Source: WRDS01 sp964492775
Lineage (GTDB): Bacteria > Actinomycetota > Coriobacteriia > Anaerosomatales > PHET01
DNA: 45,040 nt
Direction: 5' to 3'
NCBI GenBank assembly: GCA_964492775.1
Contig: CAZBLH010000014.1
Location: 1 to 45,040 of the forward strand
A program made the translations under genes and the position numbers. This document shows positions 23,978-32,821 of this stretch, in pieces (position 1 is the first letter of the stretch; every line of letters starts with the position of its first letter). The notes below the pieces were generated by a model. That model saw only the letters and a program-made list of their open reading frames with translations, was not told where the DNA came from and did not search any database.

Positions 23978-25414
23978 TCAGGCATCTCGTGGCGGGGTAA
24001 TCTGCAGGACGCCGTCGACTGTCACCGCGGCTCGCCCGGCCACTGCGCCCTCAATCTGCGGCAACCGCCCAGCAGCGGCGCCGTCACGCGCCCTCCACCA
24101 TCGCGCAAGCTCTCTCGGCAAGGGTCGCCATGCCTCGGAGGCTGCAATGCGGTCCAGAACTTCGACGTAGCGCGCCTCGTTGTCAGGGATACCGATGTAC
24201 CCCTCAGCGGGGTCGGGATGCGTCAGCACACACGCCATGCCGTACGAGGCCTCGATCTCGTCGAGCTTGTCCAGCCACACCCGCGCATCCTTGTGGCCGA
24301 GCAACCCGAAGAGCGTATGGTCCTGCGCGAGAGTCATCGGCATCTCGACCACGGACCCGATCAGGTACGGGAATACCGATGCGCACCCGCCTGGTTGCGG
24401 CTCGAAGGGAGCGGTGTCGGTGAACGACGAGTCGTACTCGAACTCGAGGTCGCCGAACCAATCCGGATTGCGGTACGTCGCTGGCGAGCGGAACCCGACG
24501 GCACCCCACTCGCGCGCGCGAGCGTTGACCTTCTCGGCGCGCTTGCGGAACGTCGAGTACTTCATGAACATCAGGCCGTCGTGGTGGAACCCGTGCACCC
24601 CCGGCTCGAAGCCCTGATCGCGGATGGCCCGAACCGCCTCGGCAGGCACGTCGTAGTCATTCGCGACCAAGTTGAAGGATGAGCGATGGCCACGCTCGGT
24701 CTCCAGGCGCATCACGTGCGGCACCGACGCGAGTCCCGCGGCCGTCTCGACATCGTGCGTCAGGATGGCGGCCCACGGCCGTCCGTACGGCCAGAACCAG
24801 ACGAACTCCAGCTCGCCCCTATCACTGGCGAGCACCAGCGCCTGCAGCATCAGGCGCAACAGGTCGTCGAGGCTTGTGTCAGACGGCCAGCCGAGGATGT
24901 GCTCGCTGTTCTCAGTCGTCTTGGCGATTGAACGGCGCAGTAGCATGCGCACCGACTTGGGCAGCAGCGGCTTGATGCGGTAGTAGGCGCCGAGAACGGG
25001 CGAAGGCAGAACCGTGTGCTTCTCCTCCGGCTGATAGCGCTCGAAACGGAATGCCTCGATCGCCACCTCGACATCGAACGGCACGACTACGCAGCGGGCG
25101 TCCGCGTACCAGAGCACGTGGGAGCGTACCGCTCCGGTTTCGTCGCGGATCTCGGCAAGCGACTCCGCCCCCGCAGGGACTTGCGGCACCGGGTGAACGG
25201 CCGCGAAGAGTACCGACCCAGTCTCCTGCGCGGCGCTGCCCGTGTGGCGCGGGACAAGGCGCCACAGCCGCGCCTCCCCCTCCGCTGCGACGACCTGGAT
25301 TCCCGGCGCAGGCACAGCGCCTGGCGAGGCGTAGGCCGCGAGGGCGGCGAGCTCGCTCTCGTCAAGAAGCGGCTTCCAGAACGCGAACACCGAGTCGAAC
25401 GGTCCACCGCTCAT
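23978..25414 (-). CDS. Polysaccharide deacetylase-like (NodB) protein
   Basis: The C-terminal half carries a NodB-type carbohydrate deacetylase domain: LTHDVETAAG (about 217-226, metal-binding Asp), PGVHGFHHDG (about 272-281, with the HxxxH pair), FRSPATYRNPDW, and late CVLTHPDPAEGY. The first 200 residues are not recognised and may be a separate, degenerate domain. The protein has 478 residues and no signal peptide, so it probably acts on a cytoplasmic or lipid-linked sugar rather than on finished wall. It overlaps the upstream GT2 gene by four bases (ATGA), so the two are probably co-translated and act on the same glycan. Confidence 0.85.
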   Translation of the reverse strand: MSGGPFDSVFAFWKPLLDESELAALAAYASPGAVPAPGIQVVAAEGEARLWRLVPRHTGSAAQETGSVLFAAVHPVPQVPAGAESLAEIRDETGAVRSHVLWYADARCVVVPFDVEVAIEAFRFERYQPEEKHTVLPSPVLGAYYRIKPLLPKSVRMLLRRSIAKTTENSEHILGWPSDTSLDDLLRLMLQALVLASDRGELEFVWFWPYGRPWAAILTHDVETAAGLASVPHVMRLETERGHRSSFNLVANDYDVPAEAVRAIRDQGFEPGVHGFHHDGLMFMKYSTFRKRAEKVNARAREWGAVGFRSPATYRNPDWFGDLEFEYDSSFTDTAPFEPQPGGCASVFPYLIGSVVEMPMTLAQDHTLFGLLGHKDARVWLDKLDEIEASYGMACVLTHPDPAEGYIGIPDNEARYVEVLDRIAASEAWRPLPRELARWWRARDGAAAGRLPQIEGAVAGRAAVTVDGVLQITPPRDA

Positions 25415-26334
25415 CGGGTATCACCCTTGCCGAGCAGGCTTGCGGCCTCTCCGCCCGAGAATAGGACCCTCAGCCGGCCCATCTGCTGCCTCCTCAGGTA
25501 GTCCATGGTCTCGGCATCCGCGATCCGTTCGGGCCGGCTCACGAGCGACTCGACGTAGCCCCACAAGAACGCGAAGCCGCCGATCACGTAGGGCGGCGCC
25601 ATCCCAAGCCGTACCGCCCGGGCGAGCAAGAAGAGCGGATGGTAGCCGAGCAGGTAGGCGCCGATCCCCTGACGCACACGGGCCCTCATCAGGCCCCCGA
25701 CCGTCCCGGTGGCTTTGAGGTGGTCAACAACGAGGTCGAAGCTGCCCGTACGCCAGCCCCGCATCTGCGCCTTCAACTCGTCGAGCGCATCCCACGCGTA
25801 CACCGGCTCGATCCCGCCGATGGCGCGAAAACACTCAACCCGGAACATCTTTGTTGGTCCGCGCACGTGAGTGCGGGGATTCCACTCGAGGATCCGTCGC
25901 CCGTCGGGTGCAATCTCGTAGAGATAGCCGCCCGCCATTCCCAGCTGTGGATCAGCCTCGAACTCATCGAGCAGCGAGGCGAAGTACTCGGGCCCGAAGG
26001 CCAGGTCCCCGTCGAGCTTCACGATGCAGTCGACGTCATCGAGATCGACCTCGGCAAGTCCGGCATTGAAGGCGACGACCTCCGCCGCCCAGAGCAACCG
26101 GTCAGGCTCATCCTTGTCGCTGTTGGTGAGCGACAACAGGCGGATGTAGGGGTACTTCTCGGCGAACTCAGTGACTATCGCAGCCGTGTCGTCGGTGCTG
26201 CCGTCGTCGACGATCACCCACAGGACGGGCGGTTCGGTCTGGCTCGTGACGGACTCCAGTGTCCGGCGGATGTACGCGCTCTCATTCCGCGCGGGCGTGA
26301 CGAGTGCGTATCGCCGCCGAAAGCGGTCCGCCAT
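25411..26334 (-). CDS. Family 2 glycosyltransferase
   Basis: GT-A fold transferase of 307 residues. Motifs are ALVTPARNESAYIRRTLESV at the start, VIVDDGSTDDT (the first nucleotide-sugar Asp pair) and VKLDGDLAF (the DxD-like metal site). A membrane-associating C-terminal region follows (about 218-270), as in polyprenyl-linked sugar transferases. ATG 26334 is preceded by GAGGGGG at six bases; TTG 26340 is an alternative start. It forms a two-gene unit with the deacetylase and is divergent from the GT4 gene at 26460. The sugar and acceptor cannot be told from sequence. Confidence 0.9.
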   Translation of the reverse strand: MADRFRRRYALVTPARNESAYIRRTLESVTSQTEPPVLWVIVDDGSTDDTAAIVTEFAEKYPYIRLLSLTNSDKDEPDRLLWAAEVVAFNAGLAEVDLDDVDCIVKLDGDLAFGPEYFASLLDEFEADPQLGMAGGYLYEIAPDGRRILEWNPRTHVRGPTKMFRVECFRAIGGIEPVYAWDALDELKAQMRGWRTGSFDLVVDHLKATGTVGGLMRARVRQGIGAYLLGYHPLFLLARAVRLGMAPPYVIGGFAFLWGYVESLVSRPERIADAETMDYLRRQQMGRLRVLFSGGEAASLLGKGDTR

Positions 26335-26389
26335 GACCAACCCCCTCGAAATCGAGCATGTCGTATGATGCTTCTGAGGATAAACCCGC

Positions 26390-26403
26390 TGGTAGATTCT
26401 ACC
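26390..26403 (+). promoter_or_regulatory. Leader element TGGTAGATTC, within a short inverted repeat
   Basis: TGGTAGATTC (26390-26399) lies 61 bases before the GT4 start. The identical 10-mer lies in the sense strand of the leader of the long polysaccharide operon (37591-37600, minus). Here it is also part of the inverted repeat GGTAGA-T-TCTACC (26391-26403). A -10-like TATGAT is at 26364-26369, which would place the element near the start of the transcript. It resembles the ops core GGCGGTAG used by RfaH-type NusG paralogues. Confidence 0.4.
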
Positions 26404-26459
26404 CGACTCGGCGGGGGGCCGGCATCGCGGGGACGACGGCGGGGAACGACGGGGGCGAT

Positions 26460-27650
26460 ATGGGTGAGGGCAAGCGAGTACTGATCTTGGTGGAGAACGC
26501 TCCCGTCCCCGGCGATCGGCGCGTGGTCCACGAGGCGCTTTCGCTCATCGCCGACGGGTACAGCGTAAGCGTCATCTGCCCCTTCGGCCCTGGCCAGAAG
26601 CTCGCGCACGATACGTTCCAAGGCATCGACATCTGGCGCTACATGCCGATGCAGGCGCAGGGAGGCACCCTTTCCCAGCTCGCCGAGTACACTCTCGCGC
26701 TCGTCAAGACCTTCTGGCTCATGCTCAAAGTCGCGCGCCGGTCGGGTTTCGACATCATTCACGCGTGCAATCCGCCCGATCTCTTCTTCGTCGTCGCGTG
26801 GCCATTCAAGCTCTTCGGCAAGCGCTTCATCTTCGACCAGCATGATCTCGCCCCCGAGCTCTATCAGGCGATCACCGGCAAGGGACGCGGTCTCGTCCTC
26901 TGGGGGCTGCGCGTGACCGAGCGTTTCACCTACGCCATGTCCGATGTCGTGATCGCCTCCAACGAGTCGTACAAAGCGATCGCGCAGGACCGAGGCGGCG
27001 TTTCGGCCGATCGGGTCTTCGTGGTGCGCAACGGGCCCCGCGACGGGTGGCCGAAGCCGGTCGCCCCCGACGAGTCCCTGAAGCGCGGGAGGAGCAACCT
27101 CGTCGTCTACATCGGCGTCATGGGCTGGCAGGACGGCGTAGACGCGCTGATAGCGGCAGCGAACGTGCTCGTGCACGATCTTGCCTTCACCGACGTGCAC
27201 GTCGCGATCGTCGGCGACGGCATCGCCGGGGAGAGCTTGAGAGCGCAGGCGCGCGAACTCCGCATCGAGGAATGGGTCGAGTTCGTGGGCTGGACCGATG
27301 ACGAGGACCTGCTCTCGCGGTACCTCACCACGGCGGACGCCTGCGTGTGTCCAGAGACCTCGAGCCCGCTGAACGACCATTCGACCTTCATCAAGGTGAT
27401 GGAGTACATGGCTTCGAACACGCCTGTCGTCGCCTTCGACCTGCCCGAGACGCGATACTCGGCTGGAGACGCGGCCCTCTACGCCCCCTCCGGTGACATC
27501 AAGGGCTTCGCGCTGCGCATCCGGGAAGCACTCACCGACAGCGCGGTCAGGGAACGGATCCGGTCGGCGGCCGTCAAGCGCATGCCCGAGTTGCGGTGGG
27601 AAGCCCAGGTACCGAGCCTCCTGGATGCCTACCGCCGCGCTCGGCAGTAA
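26460..27650 (+). CDS. Family 4 glycosyltransferase
   Basis: GT-B fold transferase of 396 residues. The N-terminal domain has VLILVENAPVPGDRRVVHEALSLIADGYSVSVICP and FDQHDLAPELYQ. The C-terminal domain has VVYIGVMGWQDGVDALIAAA (linker and donor site), VAIVGDG, and STFIKVMEYMASNTPVVAFDLPE, the E-x7-E-like donor motif. ATG 26460 follows a G-rich ribosome site (GGGGG); the open frame upstream has no family homology. It is the only plus-strand gene in the locus core and converges with the ten-gene operon 22 bases beyond its stop. It probably adds one sugar of the repeat unit. Confidence 0.92.
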   Translation: MGEGKRVLILVENAPVPGDRRVVHEALSLIADGYSVSVICPFGPGQKLAHDTFQGIDIWRYMPMQAQGGTLSQLAEYTLALVKTFWLMLKVARRSGFDIIHACNPPDLFFVVAWPFKLFGKRFIFDQHDLAPELYQAITGKGRGLVLWGLRVTERFTYAMSDVVIASNESYKAIAQDRGGVSADRVFVVRNGPRDGWPKPVAPDESLKRGRSNLVVYIGVMGWQDGVDALIAAANVLVHDLAFTDVHVAIVGDGIAGESLRAQARELRIEEWVEFVGWTDDEDLLSRYLTTADACVCPETSSPLNDHSTFIKVMEYMASNTPVVAFDLPETRYSAGDAALYAPSGDIKGFALRIREALTDSAVRERIRSAAVKRMPELRWEAQVPSLLDAYRRARQ

Positions 27651-27672
27651 CACCCCGCGCAGGCGACCTCCG

Positions 27673-28923
27673 TCAGCCGATCGCGAGGAGCTCCTCGATA
27701 GCCGCCCAGATGGCGTCGGCGCGCTCTTTCCAGGAGTTCCGGCGTGCGGTGGCGATCCATTCCGAGACGGCCTGCGGGTCGCGCCGGTCGGCCACGAGCG
27801 CTTCGCATGCGGCTACGAACTCCTGGGCGTCGGCCGCCACGCGCACCTCGGGCAGCGTCTGAATCTCAGGTAGCGGCGTAGAGACCACCCCGACGCCCGC
27901 CGCAAGGTACTCGTAGACCTTGATCGGATTCGTGTCCTCGGTCAGCCCGTTGAGTTTGAAAGGGATCGTCGCGACGTCGAAAGCCTCGAGGTAGGCTGGC
28001 ACCTCGGCATACGGTCTGGCACCGAGGAGATGCACGTTCGGCAGCACGCGCACGGCATCGAGCGCCCGCGCGTCCCCCGTCGTCTTGCCCTGGAAGGCTG
28101 GGCCGACAAGGACGAACGACCACTCGGGTTTGAGAACGGCGGCGTCACGGATGAGCTCGAAGTCCACCCAGTCGGCAAGTGCGCCGACATAGCCGATGAT
28201 CGGCCTCGGCAAACTCTCTACGTCAGCTGGAGCTTGACGTCCTTTCGGTTCGAAGTGCTCCACGTCGGCGCCGTTTCGCACCAAGTGCACGGGTCCGCGA
28301 GCCACGTTGCGCTTGGCCTCGAACAGGCCAGCCGCCGAGCAGAACACGACATCGGCCGAGTAGAGAAGCCGCTCCTCGGCGCTCACGACCGCCTCAAGGA
28401 ACCTGCGGTCCTCGAGTGCGTCCGGGAAGTCCGACCAGCGGTCCATGCAGTCGTAGACGAGCAGTCGCCAGTCCCTGGGCGTCCAACCCGGTAGGCCCAT
28501 CGGATAGCTCACCCACACCAACGGTTCACGAAAACCGAGACGCTTCGAGCTTCGAAGCGCGCGGGCAAGCACACCTCTCTCCTGCCGAGCACCCAGCCAG
28601 TCGAGCCAAGAGCCGGGTAGGAACGCCACCCGCTGCGGCGGCACTGAGATGATCGGGGTGAGCACGTACACCCCAGGCTCCACCTCGTCATACCCGCCGG
28701 TGAACGCACGCCTGATGCGCGCGCGCCACGGCGCGGTCAACGCGACTCTCCAGTTCTTGAGCATGGAGGTTACAGACAGGCGCGGTTCCACGTAGAGCAC
28801 TGGCGCCTTCCGCTTCAGGTGCAACATCAGCTGTCCGGGACGCTTCATGTCGCCCCATGCGTCGGTCGAGAAGCAGACGATGCCGTCCACAGCCTGTCCC
28901 ACCTTCCCCACTGCGATCATCAT
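27673..28923 (-). CDS. GT-B glycosyltransferase (family 4/1-like)
   Basis: The 416-residue product is the last gene of the long polysaccharide operon. The N-terminal domain begins VDGIVCFSTDAWGDMKRPGQLMLHL, as in TuaH-like transferases. The C-terminal donor domain has IIGYVGALADWVDFELI, VLVGPAFQGKT, LPNVHLLGARPYAEVPAYL and TNPIKVYEYLAAGVGVVSTPL. No membrane segment is seen. It overlaps the flippase gene by four bases (ATGA). It probably transfers a hexose or similar sugar to the lipid-linked repeat unit; the specificity is unknown. Confidence 0.9.
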   Translation of the reverse strand: MMIAVGKVGQAVDGIVCFSTDAWGDMKRPGQLMLHLKRKAPVLYVEPRLSVTSMLKNWRVALTAPWRARIRRAFTGGYDEVEPGVYVLTPIISVPPQRVAFLPGSWLDWLGARQERGVLARALRSSKRLGFREPLVWVSYPMGLPGWTPRDWRLLVYDCMDRWSDFPDALEDRRFLEAVVSAEERLLYSADVVFCSAAGLFEAKRNVARGPVHLVRNGADVEHFEPKGRQAPADVESLPRPIIGYVGALADWVDFELIRDAAVLKPEWSFVLVGPAFQGKTTGDARALDAVRVLPNVHLLGARPYAEVPAYLEAFDVATIPFKLNGLTEDTNPIKVYEYLAAGVGVVSTPLPEIQTLPEVRVAADAQEFVAACEALVADRRDPQAVSEWIATARRNSWKERADAIWAAIEELLAIG

Positions 28924-30461
28924 GCTGTCCTCAGATTGGCGATGGCCGCTTTGACCATCGCCCAGTCCTCGGCGGGCATGGCCCGCAGCACGAACACGGC
29001 GGCGAAGTACGCGACGATACCGATCGGCACGAGTACGACGAGGCCCAGCTGGCCCTTGAGCAGCAGTAGCACACCAGCCATGACAGCTGCCGAGAGCCCC
29101 ACACGCACGATAGTTGCGAACCGGAACTGAGCTCGCAGCTTGCTCGGCAGGAAGGAGAAGTTCAGCACGATCACGAGCACCTCGGTCGCTACAGTCGCAA
29201 GTGCGGCGCCCAGCGCCCCGAACAGCGGAATGAGCACCAGGTTCGTCACGACGTTGAACGCCGCTGCGACTCCGGCGGTCAGAGCAAGTCGCTTCTGCCG
29301 ATCCGTCGCAATCAGCAGCTGCACGAAGACCCCGTTGGCGTACATGAGCGCAACAGCAATCGAGAGCGTCTGCAGAATCGGAATCGAGGCCGCGAACCCC
29401 TCCCTGCCATAGAGGGTCGAGATGAGCTCATCGGAGAGCACAGCCATGCCCACGGTCAACGGGACACCCACGAGCATCAGCAGATCGAGACTCTTCTGAG
29501 CGGCCACGCCGAGCGCGTCGCCCGCCCTTGGCGAGAGGCGTGCGAACAGCGGGAAGAACGAGAAGAGGAACGCTTCGGGCAGGATGTAGGTCGTCTGGAA
29601 CAGGCGGTAGGCTGCCCCGTAGAAGCCAACAACCGCATCGGACTCCATAAGGGACAGGAACACCACGTCGAGCTGGAAGTACACCGCGCCGAAGAACAGG
29701 ACCGAGAAGAACGGAAGCGCCTGCATGAACAGGCTCTTCACGTCCACGGATTCATCGCCGTTGCGCAATGGTGTTTCCCCGGCGATCTTGCGGAGCCACC
29801 AGAGATTCAGGGCGCACGCGGCGATGATGCTCACGAGCGTCACCACCGCCACAGCGACCACGCCGTGCCCTGCGAGCAGCACCGCAACACCCAATCCGAC
29901 GTAGGCGATCTTCTCGAGCATGGTGCTCGCGGCAATCCAGCGCATGCGGTCATCGGCCTGAAGCACGGCTACGATGAGGCTGCTGATCGAGGACACGAGC
30001 ACCGAGAAGGCAAGTACCGCGGTAGCAATCTGCGTCTCGATCGGATAACCCGCGATGCGAACGCCGACTCCCAGCACCACCGAGCCGACAATCCACAGCA
30101 AGACCTTGATGATGCTGGCGTTGATCAGGTACTGCGCTGCGTCGGTTTTGCGCCGGCTCACCTCACGGGCAACGAGTGAGTTCAGGCCGAACTCCACCAA
30201 GATGGCCATGATTCCAGTCAGCGATATCGCAGTATAGAGGCGACCATAGCCCTCCGCGCCGAGGTAGCGCGGCATGATCACGGTCATCACGAACGCGAGG
30301 CCCCAGGTGGAGACCTTGGCGCCCACGAGCGAAACGCTGCGCGCGAGCGCGCCTTGGGTCTCCTCGTGCGCGCTGCCGCCGTCAGTGCCTCCGGCGCTGC
30401 CCTCGTCGTCAGCCGCAGCGGATAGGGCATCTGAAATGGCATCCATATCAGTCCGTGACAT
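28920..30461 (-). CDS. Wzx-like polysaccharide flippase (MOP superfamily)
   Basis: The 513-residue product has a hydrophilic, Ser/Asp-rich N-terminus of about 40 residues and then about 14 membrane helices. The sequence LVGAKVSTWGLAFVMTVIMPRYLGAEGYGRLYTAISLTGIMA is the usual opening of polysaccharide exporters of the Wzx/RfbX family. It would move undecaprenyl-linked repeat units outward. ATG 30461 overlaps the end of the polymerase gene by 14 bases; ATG 30446 is an alternative start. Its neighbours Wzy-like and Wzz-like proteins support a Wzx/Wzy-dependent pathway. Confidence 0.9.
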   Translation of the reverse strand: MSRTDMDAISDALSAAADDEGSAGGTDGGSAHEETQGALARSVSLVGAKVSTWGLAFVMTVIMPRYLGAEGYGRLYTAISLTGIMAILVEFGLNSLVAREVSRRKTDAAQYLINASIIKVLLWIVGSVVLGVGVRIAGYPIETQIATAVLAFSVLVSSISSLIVAVLQADDRMRWIAASTMLEKIAYVGLGVAVLLAGHGVVAVAVVTLVSIIAACALNLWWLRKIAGETPLRNGDESVDVKSLFMQALPFFSVLFFGAVYFQLDVVFLSLMESDAVVGFYGAAYRLFQTTYILPEAFLFSFFPLFARLSPRAGDALGVAAQKSLDLLMLVGVPLTVGMAVLSDELISTLYGREGFAASIPILQTLSIAVALMYANGVFVQLLIATDRQKRLALTAGVAAAFNVVTNLVLIPLFGALGAALATVATEVLVIVLNFSFLPSKLRAQFRFATIVRVGLSAAVMAGVLLLLKGQLGLVVLVPIGIVAYFAAVFVLRAMPAEDWAMVKAAIANLRTA

Positions 30462-31944
30462 CTGCAGTTCCGTTCTTCGCAAGACGTGGCAGCGTCGCAG
30501 CGATTGCCACGAGTGTTCCAAGAAAGACCATGTTGCGGGCGTACGTGAGCTGCAGGTCGACGTATGAGACCACGAGCTGCATCGGTACCGCGCAGGCGAC
30601 GAACAGCGCGACAGCGCGCAGGTAGGGATCCTCGATCTCGCGATAGGCTATCGTGGCGAAGACGATGATGCTTCCGAACATTGCCCAGAACACCGCGAAA
30701 CCGGTGGTGCCCATCTTCGCCCAGATCCACATGATCTCGTTGTGCGGGATGACGTCGGCAAGCGAAAACCCGATGTCCACCAGCGCGCCGCTCTCTTGAT
30801 ACGGTCGCCCGAATCCAAGGCCTGCAATCGGGTTCGACTCGATCGCGTGGATCAGGTTTACCTCCTCGGCCGCGCGGTAGTAGCTGGAGTCGATGTCCTC
30901 CTGATTTCCCGGGTCAATGATGGATCGAACCACCTGCGCGGGAATACCGAGTACGCCACTCGAGTTCCAGCCCACGCCAACCATCAGGATGCCAATCAAC
31001 ACAAGCGGGATCGCCGACCTGATCACAAGCGTCCTCTTGGACGCGTCCTTGAAGACCAGGACAGCGAGCACCATGACGCCCAGTGCAAGCGCGACGTACG
31101 CCGCGCGCCGGTCAGTAACCATGAAGGTGGCGGCCAAGACCGGGCTGGCGAGATACACGAACACGCGCTGTCCGACGCCGGTCCGGTAGAGCTGCAAGGC
31201 GACGATCAACACGATGATCCACGCCATGAACAGCGCGTCCTCGTGCCCAGTGACCGAACGCTCGCCGCTCATGTCGCCGCCCAGGATGAAGATGAAGTTC
31301 CACATGCCCTGAACGGCCTTGATGATCACCATGACTATCGAGACCCACAGCAGAATCGCAACTTCGCGTTTCTCGGAGATGACCTGGGGCACGAGAAGAG
31401 CGAGCAGGCAGAAGTAGGCAAGCCCTCGCATCTCCCACAGCGCGATGTTGAGCTGCCCACCGCCGAGCATGCCGAGGACAAGCCATAACGCCATGCTGAC
31501 GGTAAACACGATGACTGGGGGCGCCAATGGGTTCTGCCTGACCGGCTGCCGCCCGAGGACCATCCGCACCACGACGGTGATCGTAATGATGACGAGGAGC
31601 ATCTCAAGCGGAGAGGCCTCGAAGCCGTCGATGTTGGTGAACGCCGACGCGTTCTCGAAGAAGGGGATCTGGCGAGTCAGCGGCGTGTACGAGCCAAAAT
31701 CGAACTGCTCGAACAGAATGGACGCTCCCAAGACCGCGACCACGCTGTAGAAAGGTCTGTACCAGGTCACGAGAAGAAAACCCACGCCCGCACACAAGAT
31801 GAGTCCGGGCCACCCTGGCGGAAACGCGAGCAGCAATCCTGCTACAGCAAGGGACAGCAAGACCACACCCGCACCAATCAAGCGGGACCGCCTGGCGAGA
31901 CGTATCCGCTGCTCATCGAGGGTATGCAGGGCGTGAGTCGACAT
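30448..31944 (-). CDS. Wzy-like O-antigen ligase/polymerase family membrane protein
   Basis: About 12 membrane helices in 498 residues with one large periplasmic-side loop, the layout of Wzy_C/O-antigen ligase proteins. The loop contains NQEDIDSSYYRAAEEVNLIHAIESNPIAGLGFGRPYQ, and VIPHNEIMWIWAKMG matches the conserved GxGxG...HN pattern of the family. It probably polymerises the exported repeat unit. ATG 31944 is chosen; GTG 31950 is possible. The gene starts 11 bases after a 49-residue small membrane protein and overlaps the flippase gene. Confidence 0.88.
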   Translation of the reverse strand: MSTHALHTLDEQRIRLARRSRLIGAGVVLLSLAVAGLLLAFPPGWPGLILCAGVGFLLVTWYRPFYSVVAVLGASILFEQFDFGSYTPLTRQIPFFENASAFTNIDGFEASPLEMLLVIITITVVVRMVLGRQPVRQNPLAPPVIVFTVSMALWLVLGMLGGGQLNIALWEMRGLAYFCLLALLVPQVISEKREVAILLWVSIVMVIIKAVQGMWNFIFILGGDMSGERSVTGHEDALFMAWIIVLIVALQLYRTGVGQRVFVYLASPVLAATFMVTDRRAAYVALALGVMVLAVLVFKDASKRTLVIRSAIPLVLIGILMVGVGWNSSGVLGIPAQVVRSIIDPGNQEDIDSSYYRAAEEVNLIHAIESNPIAGLGFGRPYQESGALVDIGFSLADVIPHNEIMWIWAKMGTTGFAVFWAMFGSIIVFATIAYREIEDPYLRAVALFVACAVPMQLVVSYVDLQLTYARNMVFLGTLVAIAATLPRLAKNGTADVTD

Positions 31945-31955
31945 CGGCACCGCGC

Positions 31956-32105
31956 TCAGAACTTCAACCTGAAGTAGAGGAAGAGGTAGATAACGGACAT
32001 CACCGAAGACAGCATGGCGATGGTCAGCCAGACCTTCAGTCCCGCGCGGTTCACCGTAAGTGCAAGCAATATGATGAGCGCAAGAATGGCGAGGAGCAGC
32101 TCCAT
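31956..32105 (-). CDS. Small two-helix membrane protein (49 aa)
   Basis: ATG 32105 begins two bases after the stop of the CpsD-like gene, with GGGGTG upstream. The frame encodes 49 residues: a first hydrophobic helix (MELLLAILALIILLALTV), a short basic turn (NRAGLKVW) and a second helix (LTIAMLSSVMSVIYLFLYF), ending RLKF. Tight packing between two operon genes and the clean hairpin-helix topology argue that it is real. The function is unknown; position suggests a small partner of the polymerase or the Wzz-like protein. Confidence 0.65.
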   Translation of the reverse strand: MELLLAILALIILLALTVNRAGLKVWLTIAMLSSVMSVIYLFLYFRLKF

Positions 32106-32107
32106 GC

Positions 32108-32821
32108 TTACACCCCGTTCAGGATGACGCCAAGCACCGGCGCACCCTGCAAGACCTCCTGGGCCCGCTTGACATCTTCTCGAGGCGTGATCCCGGCCCG
32201 GACAACGAGCGCCGTACCGTCAGCGATCCGACACAGTGTGGCAGCCTCCGCCGACGACAGGGCAGGCGGGCAATCGAGGATGATGTATCCGAACCGCGAC
32301 CGCAGGAGCTCGAGCTGGGCTTTGGCCGCATCCGAGGTCAAGACTTGCGCCGGATTCGACGTCCGAGAGCCCGCGGGAATCACCCACAGATTGGAGAGCG
32401 ACGTCGGGTGCGCCCCGATGCCGTACGCCTGAGACTCGTCACTCCCCTGCCTGCGCGGATGGCGGTACGCCGCAACAAGCTCGTGAAGACCGGGCTCTGC
32501 CGAGACGCTCATGACCTGGTCGAGAGCGGGCTGACGGAGGTTCGCGTCGACTATCACTACGCGTTTGGGGGTGTTTGCCGCAAGTGCGAGCGCGATACCC
32601 GCCGCCACCGTTGTGACGCCCTCACCAGAGAACGCGCTGGTCACGGCAAGCAGGTACGAGTCCTCTTCTCCAGCGTAGAGAAGCCTGGCAACGACACGCT
32701 CGTACTGCTTGATCGCCTCCTCGATCGTCGGACGCTCTGGTGCGATCACCGCGTCCGCCGGCTCGGGGCTGATGCTATGTGGGCCCTTCATGATGTGCTT
32801 GATGCCAAGGTCCATGCTCAC
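32108..32821 (-). CDS. CpsD-like BY-kinase homologue lacking the Walker A lysine
   Basis: By family this is the cytoplasmic ATPase partner of a Wzz-like membrane protein in polysaccharide export, normally a tyrosine autokinase. The 237-residue product has the right fold: AVTSAFSGEGVTTVAAGIAL (about 59-78), Walker A' VVIVDANLRQP (88-98) and Walker B YIILDCPP. However, the Walker A motif reads GEGVTT, with Val69 where the ATP-binding lysine normally sits, and the protein ends at ILNGV without the usual C-terminal tyrosine cluster. It is probably a catalytically weak or dead kinase that works as a structural regulator. GTG 32821 overlaps the Wzz gene stop. Confidence 0.87.
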   Translation of the reverse strand: MSMDLGIKHIMKGPHSISPEPADAVIAPERPTIEEAIKQYERVVARLLYAGEEDSYLLAVTSAFSGEGVTTVAAGIALALAANTPKRVVIVDANLRQPALDQVMSVSAEPGLHELVAAYRHPRRQGSDESQAYGIGAHPTSLSNLWVIPAGSRTSNPAQVLTSDAAKAQLELLRSRFGYIILDCPPALSSAEAATLCRIADGTALVVRAGITPREDVKRAQEVLQGAPVLGVILNGV

